Source: Gordionus sp. m RMFG-2023 (Eukaryota > Nematomorpha > Gordioida > Chordodea > Parachordodidae). From it: a stretch of DNA of 64,000 nt. Where the stretch lies: contig NC_088775.1 in assembly GCF_954871325.1 (NCBI RefSeq), positions 51,623,561 to 51,687,560 on the forward strand. Reading direction: 5' to 3'. Made by a program: the position numbers and the translations under genes. The notes under the pieces were generated by a model. It did no database searches and was not told where the DNA came from. It worked only from the letters and a program-made list of their open reading frames with translations. Shown here piece by piece: positions 22,422 to 33,688 of the stretch (position 1 is the stretch's first letter; each line of letters starts with the position of its first letter).

Positions 22422-23299
22422 TATTCTTTGTTAAAATATTACTGATCAACTAGACCTAATATTTAATATTAAAAAAATTCCCAAGCAAAGTCCAAGGCCA
22501 TATTAATTTTTAAAAAATTTAATCAAGCCCAACCAAAAATCTTAAGAATTTTGATTGAGAACTGGAATAAAATATTTTTAAAAAATAATGAATTATAAAA
22601 TACAATCAAAATCAAATTTTATGAGCCTTAGTTTTTTGTAAAGCCGAGCCCAGGCCTGCAAAAATTTTTGTTTTAGGTCAATGTCTATCCATAGTTAATA
22701 ATAAAAAAATCCCAAACATTCAGACTTATAATAATTTTGAAAATATCCCCAAGCCTAGCCCAATATAATTTATATAAAAATTTTCTCAAACCTTCCCTCG
22801 ACAAATACAGCAGATAGAAATATTGAAATTCCTATTTTCAGAAATCATAGGATTTTCCACCCTGAGCTGAGCCTATTATTCTTTTCACCCAATATGATTA
22901 TTATCAGAAATTTAAATTTATTCTAAATATTACAATAGAAATAAATGGAATATAAGATTAAATATAAGGCTGTTGTTAAATTACAAGAAAAATAAATGGC
23001 AAAATTTTATGAAAATTGCATGGGACTTGGTTTTTTGATCAGGCCTGGTTATGTCAGCAAAAAAAATTTTCAGATAGATACTACTCAACGTATAGGGATT
23101 TTCTAAATACCAACCTGATTTGCTAAATAACGACCAAAATTCATTAAAATATAATAAGACCCTTATTTATAAAAATAAATGATTTTAGATATAACTTTTT
23201 TTAAAAAATTTTTAACATTTCATTTTTGTTAAATATGCCATTTTATATAGGATCGGCAAATTTTATAATATTGGCCGATAACCGATATTTAAAATAGGA
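22422..23299. other. AT-rich DNA with eroded MITE-like phrases
   Basis: Phrases such as 'aaagtccaaggcc', 'aagcccaaccaaaa' and 'cccaagcctagccc' alternate with A/T runs, like the interiors of the CCCGG-rich hAT MITEs. No boundaries can be drawn and no coding sequence is seen. Confidence 0.4.
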
Positions 23300-24310
23300 T
23301 AAATATAATTTTACCCTCCTAAAGATATTTAAAATACCATTTATTTGATTCCTATATCAATATTTTGTGTTTATATAAATATTCCTGACTAACTAAGACA
23401 TCCCGCCTACTTAGAGTATAATTATTACAATCAAGAGATATTTTTACTAGCTTTTGATACCCACATCGATATTTTGTGTTGATAAAAATATTCCTGACCA
23501 CCCAAAACCAAAAATATTTTAATTACTTTTTATTTGATACCCCATATCCAAAAAATATATTTTTTACACCCCCCCCCCCCCTTCATCCACCCCCAGAACA
23601 AGTCATACCTATCAAGACAGAAAATGAATACTTTCAATCTAAAGATATTTAAATTAGATTTTATTTGATACCCATATCGATATTTTGTGTTATAAAGTTA
23701 TTCATGACCCCCCCCAAGACCTAGACCCGCCCTCTATGAGTGACTATTATTATTACAATAATTTAATTACCTTTTATTTGATACCCATATCAAAAAAATA
23801 TATTTTTTACACCCTCCCCCCCTTCATCCACCCAGTCACACCCATCAAGATAAATAATAAAAACTTTCAATTTAAAGATATTTAAATTAGATTTTATTTG
23901 ATACCCATATCGATATTTTGATTTGATAAAAATATTCCTGACCCCCCAAGACCTAGACCCGCCCTCTATGAGTGATTATTATGATTACAATAAAAAATAT
24001 TTTAATTACCTTTTATTTGATACCCATATCAAAAAAAAATATTTTTTACACCCCCCCCCCCTTCATCCACCCCCAGACCAAGTCACACCCATCAAGATAA
24101 AAAATGAATACTTTCAATCTAAAGATATTTAAATTAGATTTTATTTGATACCCATATCGATATTTTGTGTTGATAAAAATATTCCTGACCCCCCCAAGAC
24201 TTAGACTTGCCCTCTATGAGTGATTATTATTATTGCAATAAAAAAATATTTTAATTACCTTTTTTTTGATACCCATATCAAAAAAATATTTTATACACCC
24301 CCCCCCCCCC
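23300..24310. repeat. Tandem repeat, ~240-bp unit, 3-4 copies, with poly-C tracts
   Basis: AAAGATATTTAAATTAG recurs at 23641, 23874 and 24121 (spacing 233 and 247), with a diverged copy near 23321. Each unit holds GATACCCATATCGATATTTT, a CCCCCCAAGACCTAGACC block and a run of 8-16 C before CTTCATCCACCC. The poly-C runs vary most in length between copies. Confidence 0.9.
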
Positions 24311-24330
24311 CGTGTCTGAACCCTGGGTAT

Positions 24331-24417
24331 GTGCTCGGGGTTCGTGCTCAGAGCTGGTTTAGTCGATTTTTTAGACCCAAACTCCGGTTTTACACAATCA
24401 ACCAATTAACAACACTA
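24331..24417. repeat. Repeat ending in AACAACACTA (same as 5858-5947)
   Basis: GTGCTCGGGGTTCGTGCTCA ... GTTTAGTCGATTTT ... AATTAACAACACTA closely matches 5858-5947. A partial copy is at 48427. It looks like the end of a hAT-type element; no matching partner end was found here. Confidence 0.6.
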
Positions 24418-24479
24418 CTAGTGATTCCGTAAACATATTAAATTAAATAATAAATGGGGGATCTTATTACATTTTAATA

Positions 24480-26970
24480 AATTTTGGTCGGATACAAGAT
24501 AAAATAATTGAGCCTGCAAAAGATGTAAGCTGGGCTAGTCCGTTAACCCCAGTCTAAGGATGACGGAAGTCTCAGGCTGTGTGCCGACTTCAAAGACACT
24601 GTCAATCCGGCGCTCGAAGATTTCAAGTATCCCATACCGAGGATAAATGATTATTGTGAAATTGTCAAAAAGGAAGAAGTTTAGCAAAATTGATTTCAAG
24701 CAAGCATTTCTGTAATTGCCGATAGACAAAAAGTCAAGGGACACACTAACCAAATCTACACATAAAGGGTATTTCAGATTTACCAGACTGCCCTTCGGTC
24801 TCAAAACCGCATCTGCAATATTTCAGCAGACTATGGATAATATATTCGGAGATATGAAGGATGTGTTTTACATTGATGATCTTTTAATAACAGGTGAGAA
24901 CAATAAAACACACATAAAAAAATATAGAAGAAGTTTTTGAAAGAATATAAAAATATTGTCTCACGCAAAATTTTGCAAAAAGCAATTTATGCAAACCAAC
25001 GTTAGGTTTCTTGGACATGATATCGATGCAGAGGGTATACACCCTAATCGTGACAAAATTAAAACTATAAAATCACATGATGAACTCGTAACATTTCTAG
25101 GCATGGCCAGTTACTACAGAAAATTCTTAAACAATTTCGCGCATTTAGCCGATCCACTATACAAGATGATAAATATAAAAGAGTAGTCATGGAATGACAA
25201 ACACAAGAAAAGCTATCAAAACTATTGATATTTCAACCTCCGACATTAGCTTTTTTTTAATCCTAAATTGCCTATTGGCATAGCTGCCGATGCCTCTAAG
25301 AAGGGATTAGGAGCAGTTCTGTTTCACTTAGATACCGATGGAAAAGAGAAACCCATCGCATTTGCATCAAGAGCATTATTAAAAGCAGAGTTTAATTACA
25401 CTAATATCGAACGTGAGGCATTAGCTATTATCTTTGCCATAAAAAAATTCCAAGAATATTTGATCGGAACGATTTTTACAATTATAACAGATCATAAACC
25501 GCTAGTATACATTTTTTCAAGAGGCCTTTGAAGATACGTCAATGTGAGGCCGCAGAAATGGAATATAGCATTAGGAGCGTACAATTTTGATATAAAACAT
25601 AGGGCGTGTAAACACAATATAGTACCTGATTGATTGCCTATCGCGATTACCCTTGAAAGACATTGAGGAAACAATACACGAGCTAGAAGAAGTGGACAAA
25701 AACAATTTATGGGATGTACCGTTGAACTTCGAAAAAATAGCAGCGGGTACCATGCATGACAAGGTACTATCGCAGGTTATAAACGATGTGAGGAAAAGCG
25801 ATTCAATAAAGAACACGACTTATAAAAAAAATAGAAAATGAACTAAGTATAGTAAAAAATCGTCTCTACAAGGCAGAAAAAAGAGAGATTCCTAATAATA
25901 TGAGAAAAATTATACTGCAGGATCTACATGCCGGACACTTGGGAGCAGGAAAAACCACGGCATGGCATAAATGTTGAAATAGATTTAAAGGTAAAAACTG
26001 TGAATTATCAATATGTGGTCAGATAACCCGAAAACCATACAACATTTATGGGCTTCAACACTTAAACCACTCGAAAGATTACATATAGATTACGCAGGTC
26101 CATTTTTTCAAAGATATTGGTTAGTAATAGTGGATACATACAGTAAATATCCCATTATCACCTCGATGAAATCTATAACCCCCGAGAGAACATTAAAAGA
26201 GCTCATGAAAATAATAAGCTTGTTTGGGATACCAGAAACCATCGTTACAGACAACGGCACTAATTTTACCAGCAAATTATTTAAAAATTTTTGTTATGAT
26301 CACGGTATAAAGCATGTACTAACATCAGCTTACCACCAACAATCAAATGGACAGGTGTATTCAAATTGAGTATGAAATGCAATATGGAGGACAAGAACAC
26401 AGGTGCTGATATAGCGCTAGAGAAGTTTTTGTTCAATTACAGAAACACACCTAATACGACTACGGGCATTCCACCCACCAAATTAATGTTCAATTACGAG
26501 ACTAGAACCAAGTGGGATTTATTGAAGTCTATGTCTATTATTAATGACGATATTAAAACTAAGACCATTTATTTCTCCGAATAGGATCATTAACTCAAGG
26601 GATAAAGTATGGTTCAAAGTATTTGGCGAAAACAAATGGGATAAAGGTACTATAAAACGAAAGTATAGCGACCTTTTATATGAAGTGGGCACAGGTATCC
26701 GCATCCTAAGTCGGCATCTGGATCAAATAAAAAAAAGATCATATGACACGACCATTAATGATCACGTTCAGGAGGATTTTTTCAAGGGAAAGGATGTTGT
26801 CAGTACTTCAACACCGAGTCTTATTCGAATACCGCCAAGACCGGTTCGAGCATCAAAAAAACCCGAGAGGTATAAAGATTTTATCATGACCATAGATGAG
26901 ACATGTATAAGATTTCAGTACATAAAACACTTGGAAAAGTACTTAATAAATACTACATTCTATTAAAAAA
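24480..26970 (+). mobile_element. Ty3/gypsy LTR retrotransposon fossil B, pol region
   Basis: The order is that of a gypsy pol gene. RT spans about 24490-25000 with the YIDDLL active-site motif near 24870. RNase H spans about 25260-25530 with TDHKPLVYIF. The integrase catalytic core spans about 26060-26360 with LHIDYAGPF and VTDNGTNF, and the integrase C-terminal region about 26580-26960. It most resembles elements of the invertebrate K02A2.6-like type. The copy is broken, with several interruptions (about five or more), and is moderately old. No gag is recognised. A purine-rich tract near 28310 might mark the approach to a 3' LTR, but I could not define LTRs. A TA-flanked TIR element (27247-28174) lies in the sequence downstream. 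Confidence 0.9.
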
Positions 26971-27246
26971 TATATTCAAACGCCAAACTAAAATATAAAT
27001 AAAACGCAAAATATAAAAATAATTTAAATACTAAAATGCAAAAATAAAAAAAAAGATGAAAACGCTAAAAATATTATATAATAATCTTGTTGATTTATGA
27101 TCCTTTTATTATTCTAACATATCAATTCTCTAATTATTCCTACATTCCAACATCCTATTTAATAATAATAATTTTACAACTGGTGATAATAACAATCTTG
27201 TAAAATTGATAATGATAACGACGGAGATTGACGACAAGTCTACGTA

Positions 27247-28174
27247 GGGGAGACCGGGGTACATTGAGTACAGGGGAACGTTAGGACATTCTAATTATAA
27301 TTTGAGCTATTATTTTATAAGACTGGAAATTTGAGCCTAACATAGATAATTTTGTCATACATGATTGGCTAAAAAAGATTTGAAAAATATTTAGTATTTT
27401 AATTTTTACAGAAGAAAATGTGTTTTGGCATACCAAAAGTAATAAAAAATATTTGCAAACTTTATCGTTTATATTTATAAATAAAGCTTCAAAAATCATA
27501 ATAAATAGATTTTAGGAAAGCCTAAACCCTATTTTCCAATCTGGCAAACTTTCAGAATCAATAAACATGAATTAATATGATTTTGGATGATATTTATAAA
27601 GTTAGTGGGCTCGGTCATAGTATAGTTGGGACACGCCATTTTAGCTCATTTTATAAACAATTTTATAATTTTATTATTAATTTAGTATTGTGAATAATAA
27701 ATAATTAAATACTTATCTTTCACTATGTTTATGATTAAAAAAAAATTTTTTTACATTTTTTTCTTTACAATTTTTTTTTCGCCAAAATTAATTTCCTAAA
27801 TTTTGCTAAAATTTTTTTTATATAGTTATTGATTATGAATTATAATATTATCAATAAAATCATATGTGTCATAGTCTCTAGTCTTACTGGATTACTGATT
27901 TTAAATTTATTTAGACCTCTATTTCACGAGTGTCCCAACTATCACATATGTGTGTCCCAACGTACACAGAGTCTGTCATAGTTGGGACAAAAAAAATTTT
28001 TTTTTTAAATTTAATATTCTAAAAAAATATAATCTTCATAAAATATATATTGATTATTTCAAATAGCCTATACTTTTGGGATTCAGAAGATATTTTAGTT
28101 ATTCAGATTAGTCTACTAATATTAAAATTATTAAGGTTTGAACGAAAAGTGTCCCAACCATCCCCGGTCTCCCC
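27247..28174. mobile_element. TIR element GGGGAGACCGGGG, TA-flanked, 928 bp, non-coding
   Basis: Begins GGGGAGACCGGGG and ends CCCCGGTCTCCCC, perfect 13-base inverted ends, each flanked by TA (27245-27246 and 28175-28176). Internally GTCCCAAC/GTTGGGAC motifs recur in both orientations (near 27620, 27930-27990 and 28150). The TA duplication suggests Tc1/mariner-like mobilisation; no transposase is present. Confidence 0.75.
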
Positions 28175-28176
28175 TA

Positions 28177-28879
28177 CTCGAAACGATATTAACAAACCAA
28201 CGTGATAGAATCAAGCCAACGATTACGATGACTTGAACAATAAAAATGAACAGATTTGAATGAAAAATTTTTATGACAGCTCAGATGGATTATGAGAAGG
28301 TATTTTCAGAAGAAGGGGAATGTTAATTAATTAAGATTGATTTTTTTTATATATTTAAACTTGTTTATAATAAATATTTAAAAAAATTAAATTTATGAAG
28401 CCAAAATTGGAGATCAAAATAAATAACTTTTAAATATAATGATATTTTTAAGACTATAAAACCTTTATCAAATGGAAAAACTTTTCATATTTTTATAGGC
28501 CAATTCATACTATAAATAATAATCTCATTATTAAACATGGTCTTAGAGATGTTATATGCCCAGCCAAAATTACAGCAAAATACATAAAATTAATAACTTT
28601 TAAATACAATAATATTCTTAAGTCAACAAAATCTTTATCAAATGGAAAAACTGCTCATACTGTTATAATGCTTATGTGCCCAGGTAACAATAAACCTTCA
28701 GTTGCTCACATCAAACTTAATTTATATATTTGTCTACCTATGACACCTCTCTTAAAATAATATATAACTTGCATAAGTTATCATTATAAACGGGGGGGGG
28801 GGGGGTAGGCATAGATTTTTGAATTAGGTTTGCATCCAGTGAAAATCCTGTCATGTAGACGCTGCCTGATAACTATGAA
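28177..28879. other. AT-rich DNA, imperfect ~170-bp direct repeat
   Basis: No gene seen. The phrase CTTTATCAAATGGAAAAACT occurs at about 28461 and 28632 with similar flanks (ATAACTTTTAAATA before), indicating an old direct duplication. A run of 14 G starts near 28792. Confidence 0.5.
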
Positions 28880-29482
28880 TGGTTGCCTCCTCATGACTGA
28901 TGAGCAGCTATGTATTTCCACAGCCCTCTTCTAAGCTGTAAAGCTGTAGTTCCCCTCATTTTCATCGTCTTAGCCAGCCCATCGAATCGAAAGCTTACCA
29001 TACCTTGCACTGCAAGTTCTCCCATAGACGACAACCTTGTCATAAATCTAAAACAACATTCTCCTAACTGCCCTAAAAAGTTAATATTCCATCAACCCTC
29101 GAACCAGTGGGCCAAACGAAAATGCCATACGCCCTTATGGTATATCCCTCATCCCCTGGATTAATGGTTTCAAACTCGCTTGGGACTTTATCTTTTTCGA
29201 TTTTGCAGCAAAGTCTAACCTCTCATTTTCGGCCATCAAAAGTGCAGGAATCCTTAAAAAAACAAATATGCTGGTCTCACCAAAACTGTGTTCTTACCAA
29301 TCGTTACTAATACCCTAGGCATGTTTGAAAGTGAGGCCCTCAATTTCATTAAATTCATAGGAAAAAAAATGAGAGTGATCTCAGGGATCCCAATGAAAGA
29401 TTTTACTCGCCAGCAGATTTCCCTTTTTAAGTATTCACTCTTCTCTAGAGAGATATGTACCCTTATTTTTATTTTCGCTTAG
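28880..29482 (+). mobile_element. LINE C-terminal remnant (family of 1-999)
   Basis: 29110-29200 reads YGISLIPWINGFKLAWDF, matching DGISQIPWRRDQLLVWDY of the first LINE. 29290-29400 reads PIVTNTLGMFESEALNFIKF and KKMRVISGIPMKDF, matching its C-terminus, with a stop at 29480-29482. Upstream, EQLCISTALL matches the region before the Cys/His cluster, which is eroded. Frameshifts are present. It is 5'-truncated within the endonuclease-like region. Confidence 0.75.
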
Positions 29483-30189
29483 TTCATTTTTATGTTTTTT
29501 TTCATAGATTATATACATATTATTTTTAAATTTAATTTTTAATATAACCTTATTTGTTTTTTAATATATATTTTTAATTCAATAGTGTATATATAAATGT
29601 TCAATACGATTTAAATCAATATTGTTAATAAATTATTAATATATATATAAAAAAATAACAATAAAATAAATAAATAAATAAAAATAAAACAAAAAAATAA
29701 AAATATTAGTATATAATACTTCTTAATTTATACTTACTCTCTACAGTCCTCTTAAATTAAAGGAACCCTGACAGTAGGGTAAATTACTGTCATTAAGTGG
29801 ATCCTGGCTTATCCACAAGAGGTACCATCATCACTCTTTAATTGAATGGGCCCTGACAATAAGGTAAATTACCTCCAATCAGTGGATGCAAACTCCCTGC
29901 ACTGGAGACGCCCTCTGCTAGGTAGTGGAAGCCACTTAATTGGGTGCTTCCCCAGTGAAGGATAAGTTAAAATAATATTTCTCTTGTATAGATTAAGGAA
30001 CAGGAAGTTAATATTCCTATTAAATAAAGGTAAAATATGTTTTATATATAAATATATTGTTATATTCATAAATAGATTTAAAATTTAAGGTAGGTATGAT
30101 ACATAATGCTCACAAATACTAATGAATTTGAGTTTTTCGAATATATTTTTTATATTAATAAATGTTCTTTACTTTATATCTATAGTCAA
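29483..30189. other. AT-rich DNA with a GC-richer duplicated block
   Basis: 29755-29960 contains two related units, CCCTGACAGTAGGGTAAATT (29765) and CCCTGACAATAAGGTAAATT (29851), each followed by a CAGTGGAT/AAGTGGAT phrase. No tRNA-like A/B boxes were seen, so I do not call it a SINE. Confidence 0.5.
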
Positions 30190-30279
30190 AATGTACTGTA
30201 TTCCAGAAGATAGTTCTAATTCTAACCTTAGTGGTTCATCAGTTAGAAAATTCTTGATTCAAGATCAGCATATGTTGAT

Positions 30280-30295
30280 TGTATAGGTAAATTAT
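30280..30295. repeat. Target-site duplication, left copy (TGTATAGGTAAATTAT)
   Basis: Perfect 16-bp direct repeat of 33673-33688; it brackets the RTE LINE exactly. Confidence 0.97.
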
Positions 30296-30760
30296 TCTTC
30301 TTCTTCTTCTCCGTTTTATGGCGATTTCCAGGTTACCCGGGTAGGCCAGTTTTCCCTCTGATTTTCTTTTCCATTTTTGACGGTCCTGAGCATCAATACT
30401 TGTAAGATTCATGCTTCTCATCGCCGCTATCACATTTGTCCACGTCATCTTGGTCTTCCTATAAGTCTTGACCCTCCAACTTCCATCATTGTGCATCTCT
30501 TTACCCAGTCATCTCTTGTCATACGTTCCACATGCCCAAACCATCTGTCTATTTCGTCGCATTACCATACCAATCATTTCTATACCTAATTTTGCTCGCA
30601 ATTACTTGCTAGTTTTTATCTCTCTCAGAGATACCCCACACATCCATTAAACCATCCTCATCTCTGTTCTTTCTAATTTGGCTTCGTGAGACGCTTTCAT
30701 TGCCCATGTTTCACCGCCATAAACTAAACAACTCCTCACACAGCTTACGTAAACTTTCCC

Positions 30761-32194
30761 CTATAACTTCAGAGAAACTTTTTTATTTGTAAGAATAGAC
30801 GACATCTCTCTGAACTTTTTCCAAGCTTGTTTGATTCTTGCAACAACGGCAGAATCGACACCATCTGCGTTTAGCATATCACCTAAATAACAAAACTTAT
30901 CCACTTTTTCTAGGGTTAACCCATTGCCAATATCCAGACCACCATTTTCTAGGTTATCATTATTATGTATTCCTTTCATGCATGTTCTACAAATAAAGGT
31001 CATTCTTTCTAACATCAAACTACCTTTTTTCCCGCTACATCTTTTATGTACCCATTTCTGGCATCTGGTGCAATGGATAGAATTTCTAGCAACTCCTTTC
31101 CCACATACACCACAAGGCCACTTACCGGATTCCTCCATCTTTAGATTTTCCCCACCAATCATCACCTTTGTTTTTGATGCATTCATTTTCAGGCCCTTTG
31201 CTTCCATAGTCATCTTCCATTTACTAACTTTATCCCTCAATTCTCCCTCACTGTTTGCCATTAATACAAGGTCATCTGCATATAATATCTCCAAGGGAAG
31301 TCCTTCATGCATTTCTCTAGCCACCACATCCATTACTAAGATAAATAATAATGGACTCAGCAAGGATCCTTGATGAAGTCCTACCTTCACCTCAAAGCTG
31401 TCACTATCACCATAATCCGCCCGTACTGCTGTTTGTGCTCTAACATACATTGCCATCACTGCGGTAACCGACCATTCCTCCACACCTGATTTTCTCAAGG
31501 CCCATCTAGTAATCTCACGCGGCACCCTATCAAATGCTTTATCCAAATCAACAAACGCATAATAGAGTTTCTTTTCCTTCGCAAGATACTTCTCCTGAAT
31601 TTGTTTCACCACAAAAATTGCATCTGTCGTGCATTTTCCCGATGCAAAACCAAACTGCATTTCATCAATTTTAATTTGTACCCTTAACCGCTTCTCTAAT
31701 GCTCTCTCAAATACTTTCATTGCATGTTCCAAGAGTTTAATAGCTCTGTAAGACCCGCAATCTAAAGGATCACCTTTCTTGTATACTGGGATAATTATAC
31801 TTCTTAGCCAGTCCTCGGGAATAGTACCTTCTGTGACAATTTGATTGGCTAAATTCATTAACCATTCAATCCCTAAATCACCAGAACCTTTAAACATCTC
31901 TGATACCACCATCGTTAGACCCGATGCCTTCTCTTTCTTCATCTTTTTCAATGCTCTCTTTATCTCGTCCTTGCCAAATTTACACCCTGGACCTTCTACC
32001 TTTGCACAACTAATATTATTATTATCCCATTCATTTTCTTCATTCAAAAGTCCTTTCATGTAAATCTTCCAGGTGTTCTTAATACCACTACCATCAATCG
32101 CCATTTTTCCTATATCTTTTTTTTGACATCTGTTTTGCCATTTGAACCATATTTCCAATTCAATTAGCGCATTCCATTTCTTTAGCAAACTCAT
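30761..32194 (-). CDS. RTE reverse transcriptase with embedded zinc fingers (477-codon open part)
   Basis: An uninterrupted frame carrying RT motifs in order: motif A FVDLDKAFDRVP (around residue 216), motif B LHQGSLLSPLLF (273-284) and motif C ILYADDLVLMA (303-313), followed by KGLKMNASKTKVM. Right after the RT core it has a PHD/RING-like zinc region, CGVCGKGVARNSIHCTRCQK then WVHKRC and CRTC (residues 361-405), as in other RTE families of invertebrates. The first Met is probably not the native start, since the frame upstream is broken. The natural C-terminus also continues beyond this stop in other frames. Confidence 0.9.
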   Translation of the reverse strand: MSLLKKWNALIELEIWFKWQNRCQKKDIGKMAIDGSGIKNTWKIYMKGLLNEENEWDNNNISCAKVEGPGCKFGKDEIKRALKKMKKEKASGLTMVVSEMFKGSGDLGIEWLMNLANQIVTEGTIPEDWLRSIIIPVYKKGDPLDCGSYRAIKLLEHAMKVFERALEKRLRVQIKIDEMQFGFASGKCTTDAIFVVKQIQEKYLAKEKKLYYAFVDLDKAFDRVPREITRWALRKSGVEEWSVTAVMAMYVRAQTAVRADYGDSDSFEVKVGLHQGSLLSPLLFILVMDVVAREMHEGLPLEILYADDLVLMANSEGELRDKVSKWKMTMEAKGLKMNASKTKVMIGGENLKMEESGKWPCGVCGKGVARNSIHCTRCQKWVHKRCSGKKGSLMLERMTFICRTCMKGIHNNDNLENGGLDIGNGLTLEKVDKFCYLGDMLNADGVDSAVVARIKQAWKKFREMSSILTNKKVSLKL

Positions 32195-32407
32195 GTCTTT
32201 TTTCTTCTTGAGCCTTCGCTATTAATTTTTTAGCATTTCTTTTAGCCATCTTGTAAATATCATTATCACTATTTTCTTTGCTATTATACCATACTTTGAA
32301 ACACCTCCGTTTCTCATCCACGGCTTTCGCTACCTCCGGGTTCCACCACCAAGTCTCCTTATGTCTAGGCGGCCCTTTTGTCCATCCACATACCTCCTCA
32401 GTTGTCA

Positions 32408-33463
32408 TTACCCAGGCTTTTTCATGGCTTCCCACTTGTCATTCACCCCAGATGCTTGTGCCACCTCCGCCTCCCTAATCACCAATGCCATATTGAATTG
32501 ACGTCTAGCACTCTCCTCCTTCAATTTCCAAACCTTCAGCCTTGGGACAAACTTTATTTTAGTGATCCTGGCACCTTTAAGAGTGAGATCTCTTGCAACT
32601 AGTCGATGCTGATTTATACATTCCTCTCCCGGTATCACTTTCACATTTTTTACTATACATCGATCACATCTCCTTAATAACAAGTAATCCACTGCACTTT
32701 TGGTACTACCCGACTTATAAGTCACCAGCTTTTCTGATTCTTTCTTAAACATTGTATTACAGACAATCATATCCATAGTATCACTAAAATCTAAAATCCT
32801 CTCTCCTTCCAAATTTCTCATGCCGTAACTGCACCCTCCATGTACTCCTTCATAACCCTTACTACTCGCTCCCATATGTCCATTAAGATCACCAGCCAGG
32901 ATAATCCCCTCTTTATTTGCCAGTCTCGATGTCACCCCCAATAGACTGTCCCAAAATATATCTTTCTCTTCTTCCAATCTGAGAAACATATGCCGAGATA
33001 ATATTATATAGTTTTCTACCAAAAATCATCTTGATAACCATTATCTGGTTGTCTAGCCTTATCACTTCGACTACTTTGTCTACCAATTTCTCCGCAACCA
33101 ATACCCCAAGTCCAGCCTTACCATCATTACCTCCTTGCCAAAAGAATTTATACTTTCGCTAGTCTTGCGAATAATTCTGGTCCCATCTCCTTTCCATCTA
33201 GTCTCCTATATGCAGCACACATCTATATGCCTTCTGTGCAATACATCGACGACTTCTCCTGCTCTTCCCGTCATACTCCCAACATTCCATCGCGACCCTA
33301 ACTCGATCACCCGTAAACTGGTTTCTCCACTTTTTATCAGGTCGTTTATGGCCGTCATAAGTTTCATTTTCATGAATATTGGTTCCACCAGGTTTCCCAT
33401 CCTTCTTTTTGTCGTAGGCGGATGAGGAGGCCTACGGGGTACTTTGGGCTGCACCCCGCCCAT
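32408..33463 (-). pseudogene. RTE endonuclease region (APE-like)
   Basis: Pieces in different frames read WNVGSMTGRAGEVVDVLHRR (33290-33230), VVEVIRLDNQIMVIKM (33090-33030), ILAGDLNGHMG with the catalytic Asp-x-Asn (32915-32880), GVHGGCSYGMRNLEGERILD, then YKSGSTKSAVDYLLLRR and INQHRLVARDL with the terminal His. This is the standard order for the exonuclease-endonuclease-phosphatase fold of RTE LINEs. Frame changes near 33206, 33022-32913 and 32435 break it. Confidence 0.88.
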
Positions 33464-33672
33464 GCTTTGTTGTAACCATAGGGAAATTTTGTAGCAAGGT
33501 TTTTACAATCGGATGCCCTTCCTGACATCAACCTCTTTAAGTGGTTTTTACACCCCGTCAAGGAGACGGTGATCCTATTCTAGACCCAGCTCATAGGGAA
33601 CCTTTTAGCCATTAGCCGCCAAACGTTGCCACTCCCCCGCCACGATGAGGCTGAAATAGGATTTTGGGAGAG

Positions 33673-33688
33673 TGTATAGGTAAATTAT
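33673..33688. repeat. Target-site duplication, right copy (TGTATAGGTAAATTAT)
   Basis: Identical to 30280-30295; the piggyBac sequence resumes immediately after it. Confidence 0.97.

Larger units (their letters stand above)
30296..33672 (-). mobile_element. RTE-clade LINE, full length, 3377 bp
   Basis: On the minus strand from 33672: a short GC-rich 5' leader (GTGGCGGGGGAG..., CACCGTCTCCTTGACGGGG), an endonuclease region (33463-32408), a reverse transcriptase (32194-30761), a C-terminal tail reading MTWTNVIAAMRSMNL and AQDRQKWKRK (about 30450-30330), and a 3' end of GAA repeats (30296-30311). The perfect 16-bp TSD and presence of both 5' and 3' ends mean a complete insertion. Several frameshifts and stops, for example between the RT stop at 30761 and the tail, make this copy inactive, but it is younger than its piggyBac host. 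A rearranged fragment of the same family is at 6176-6455. Confidence 0.93.

Noticed and set aside
29755-29960. tRNA-derived SINE
   Set aside because: No convincing A-box/B-box pair or tail.
30924-31373. 149-codon plus-strand open frame
   Set aside because: Exact antisense of the RTE reverse transcriptase; no independent coding signal.
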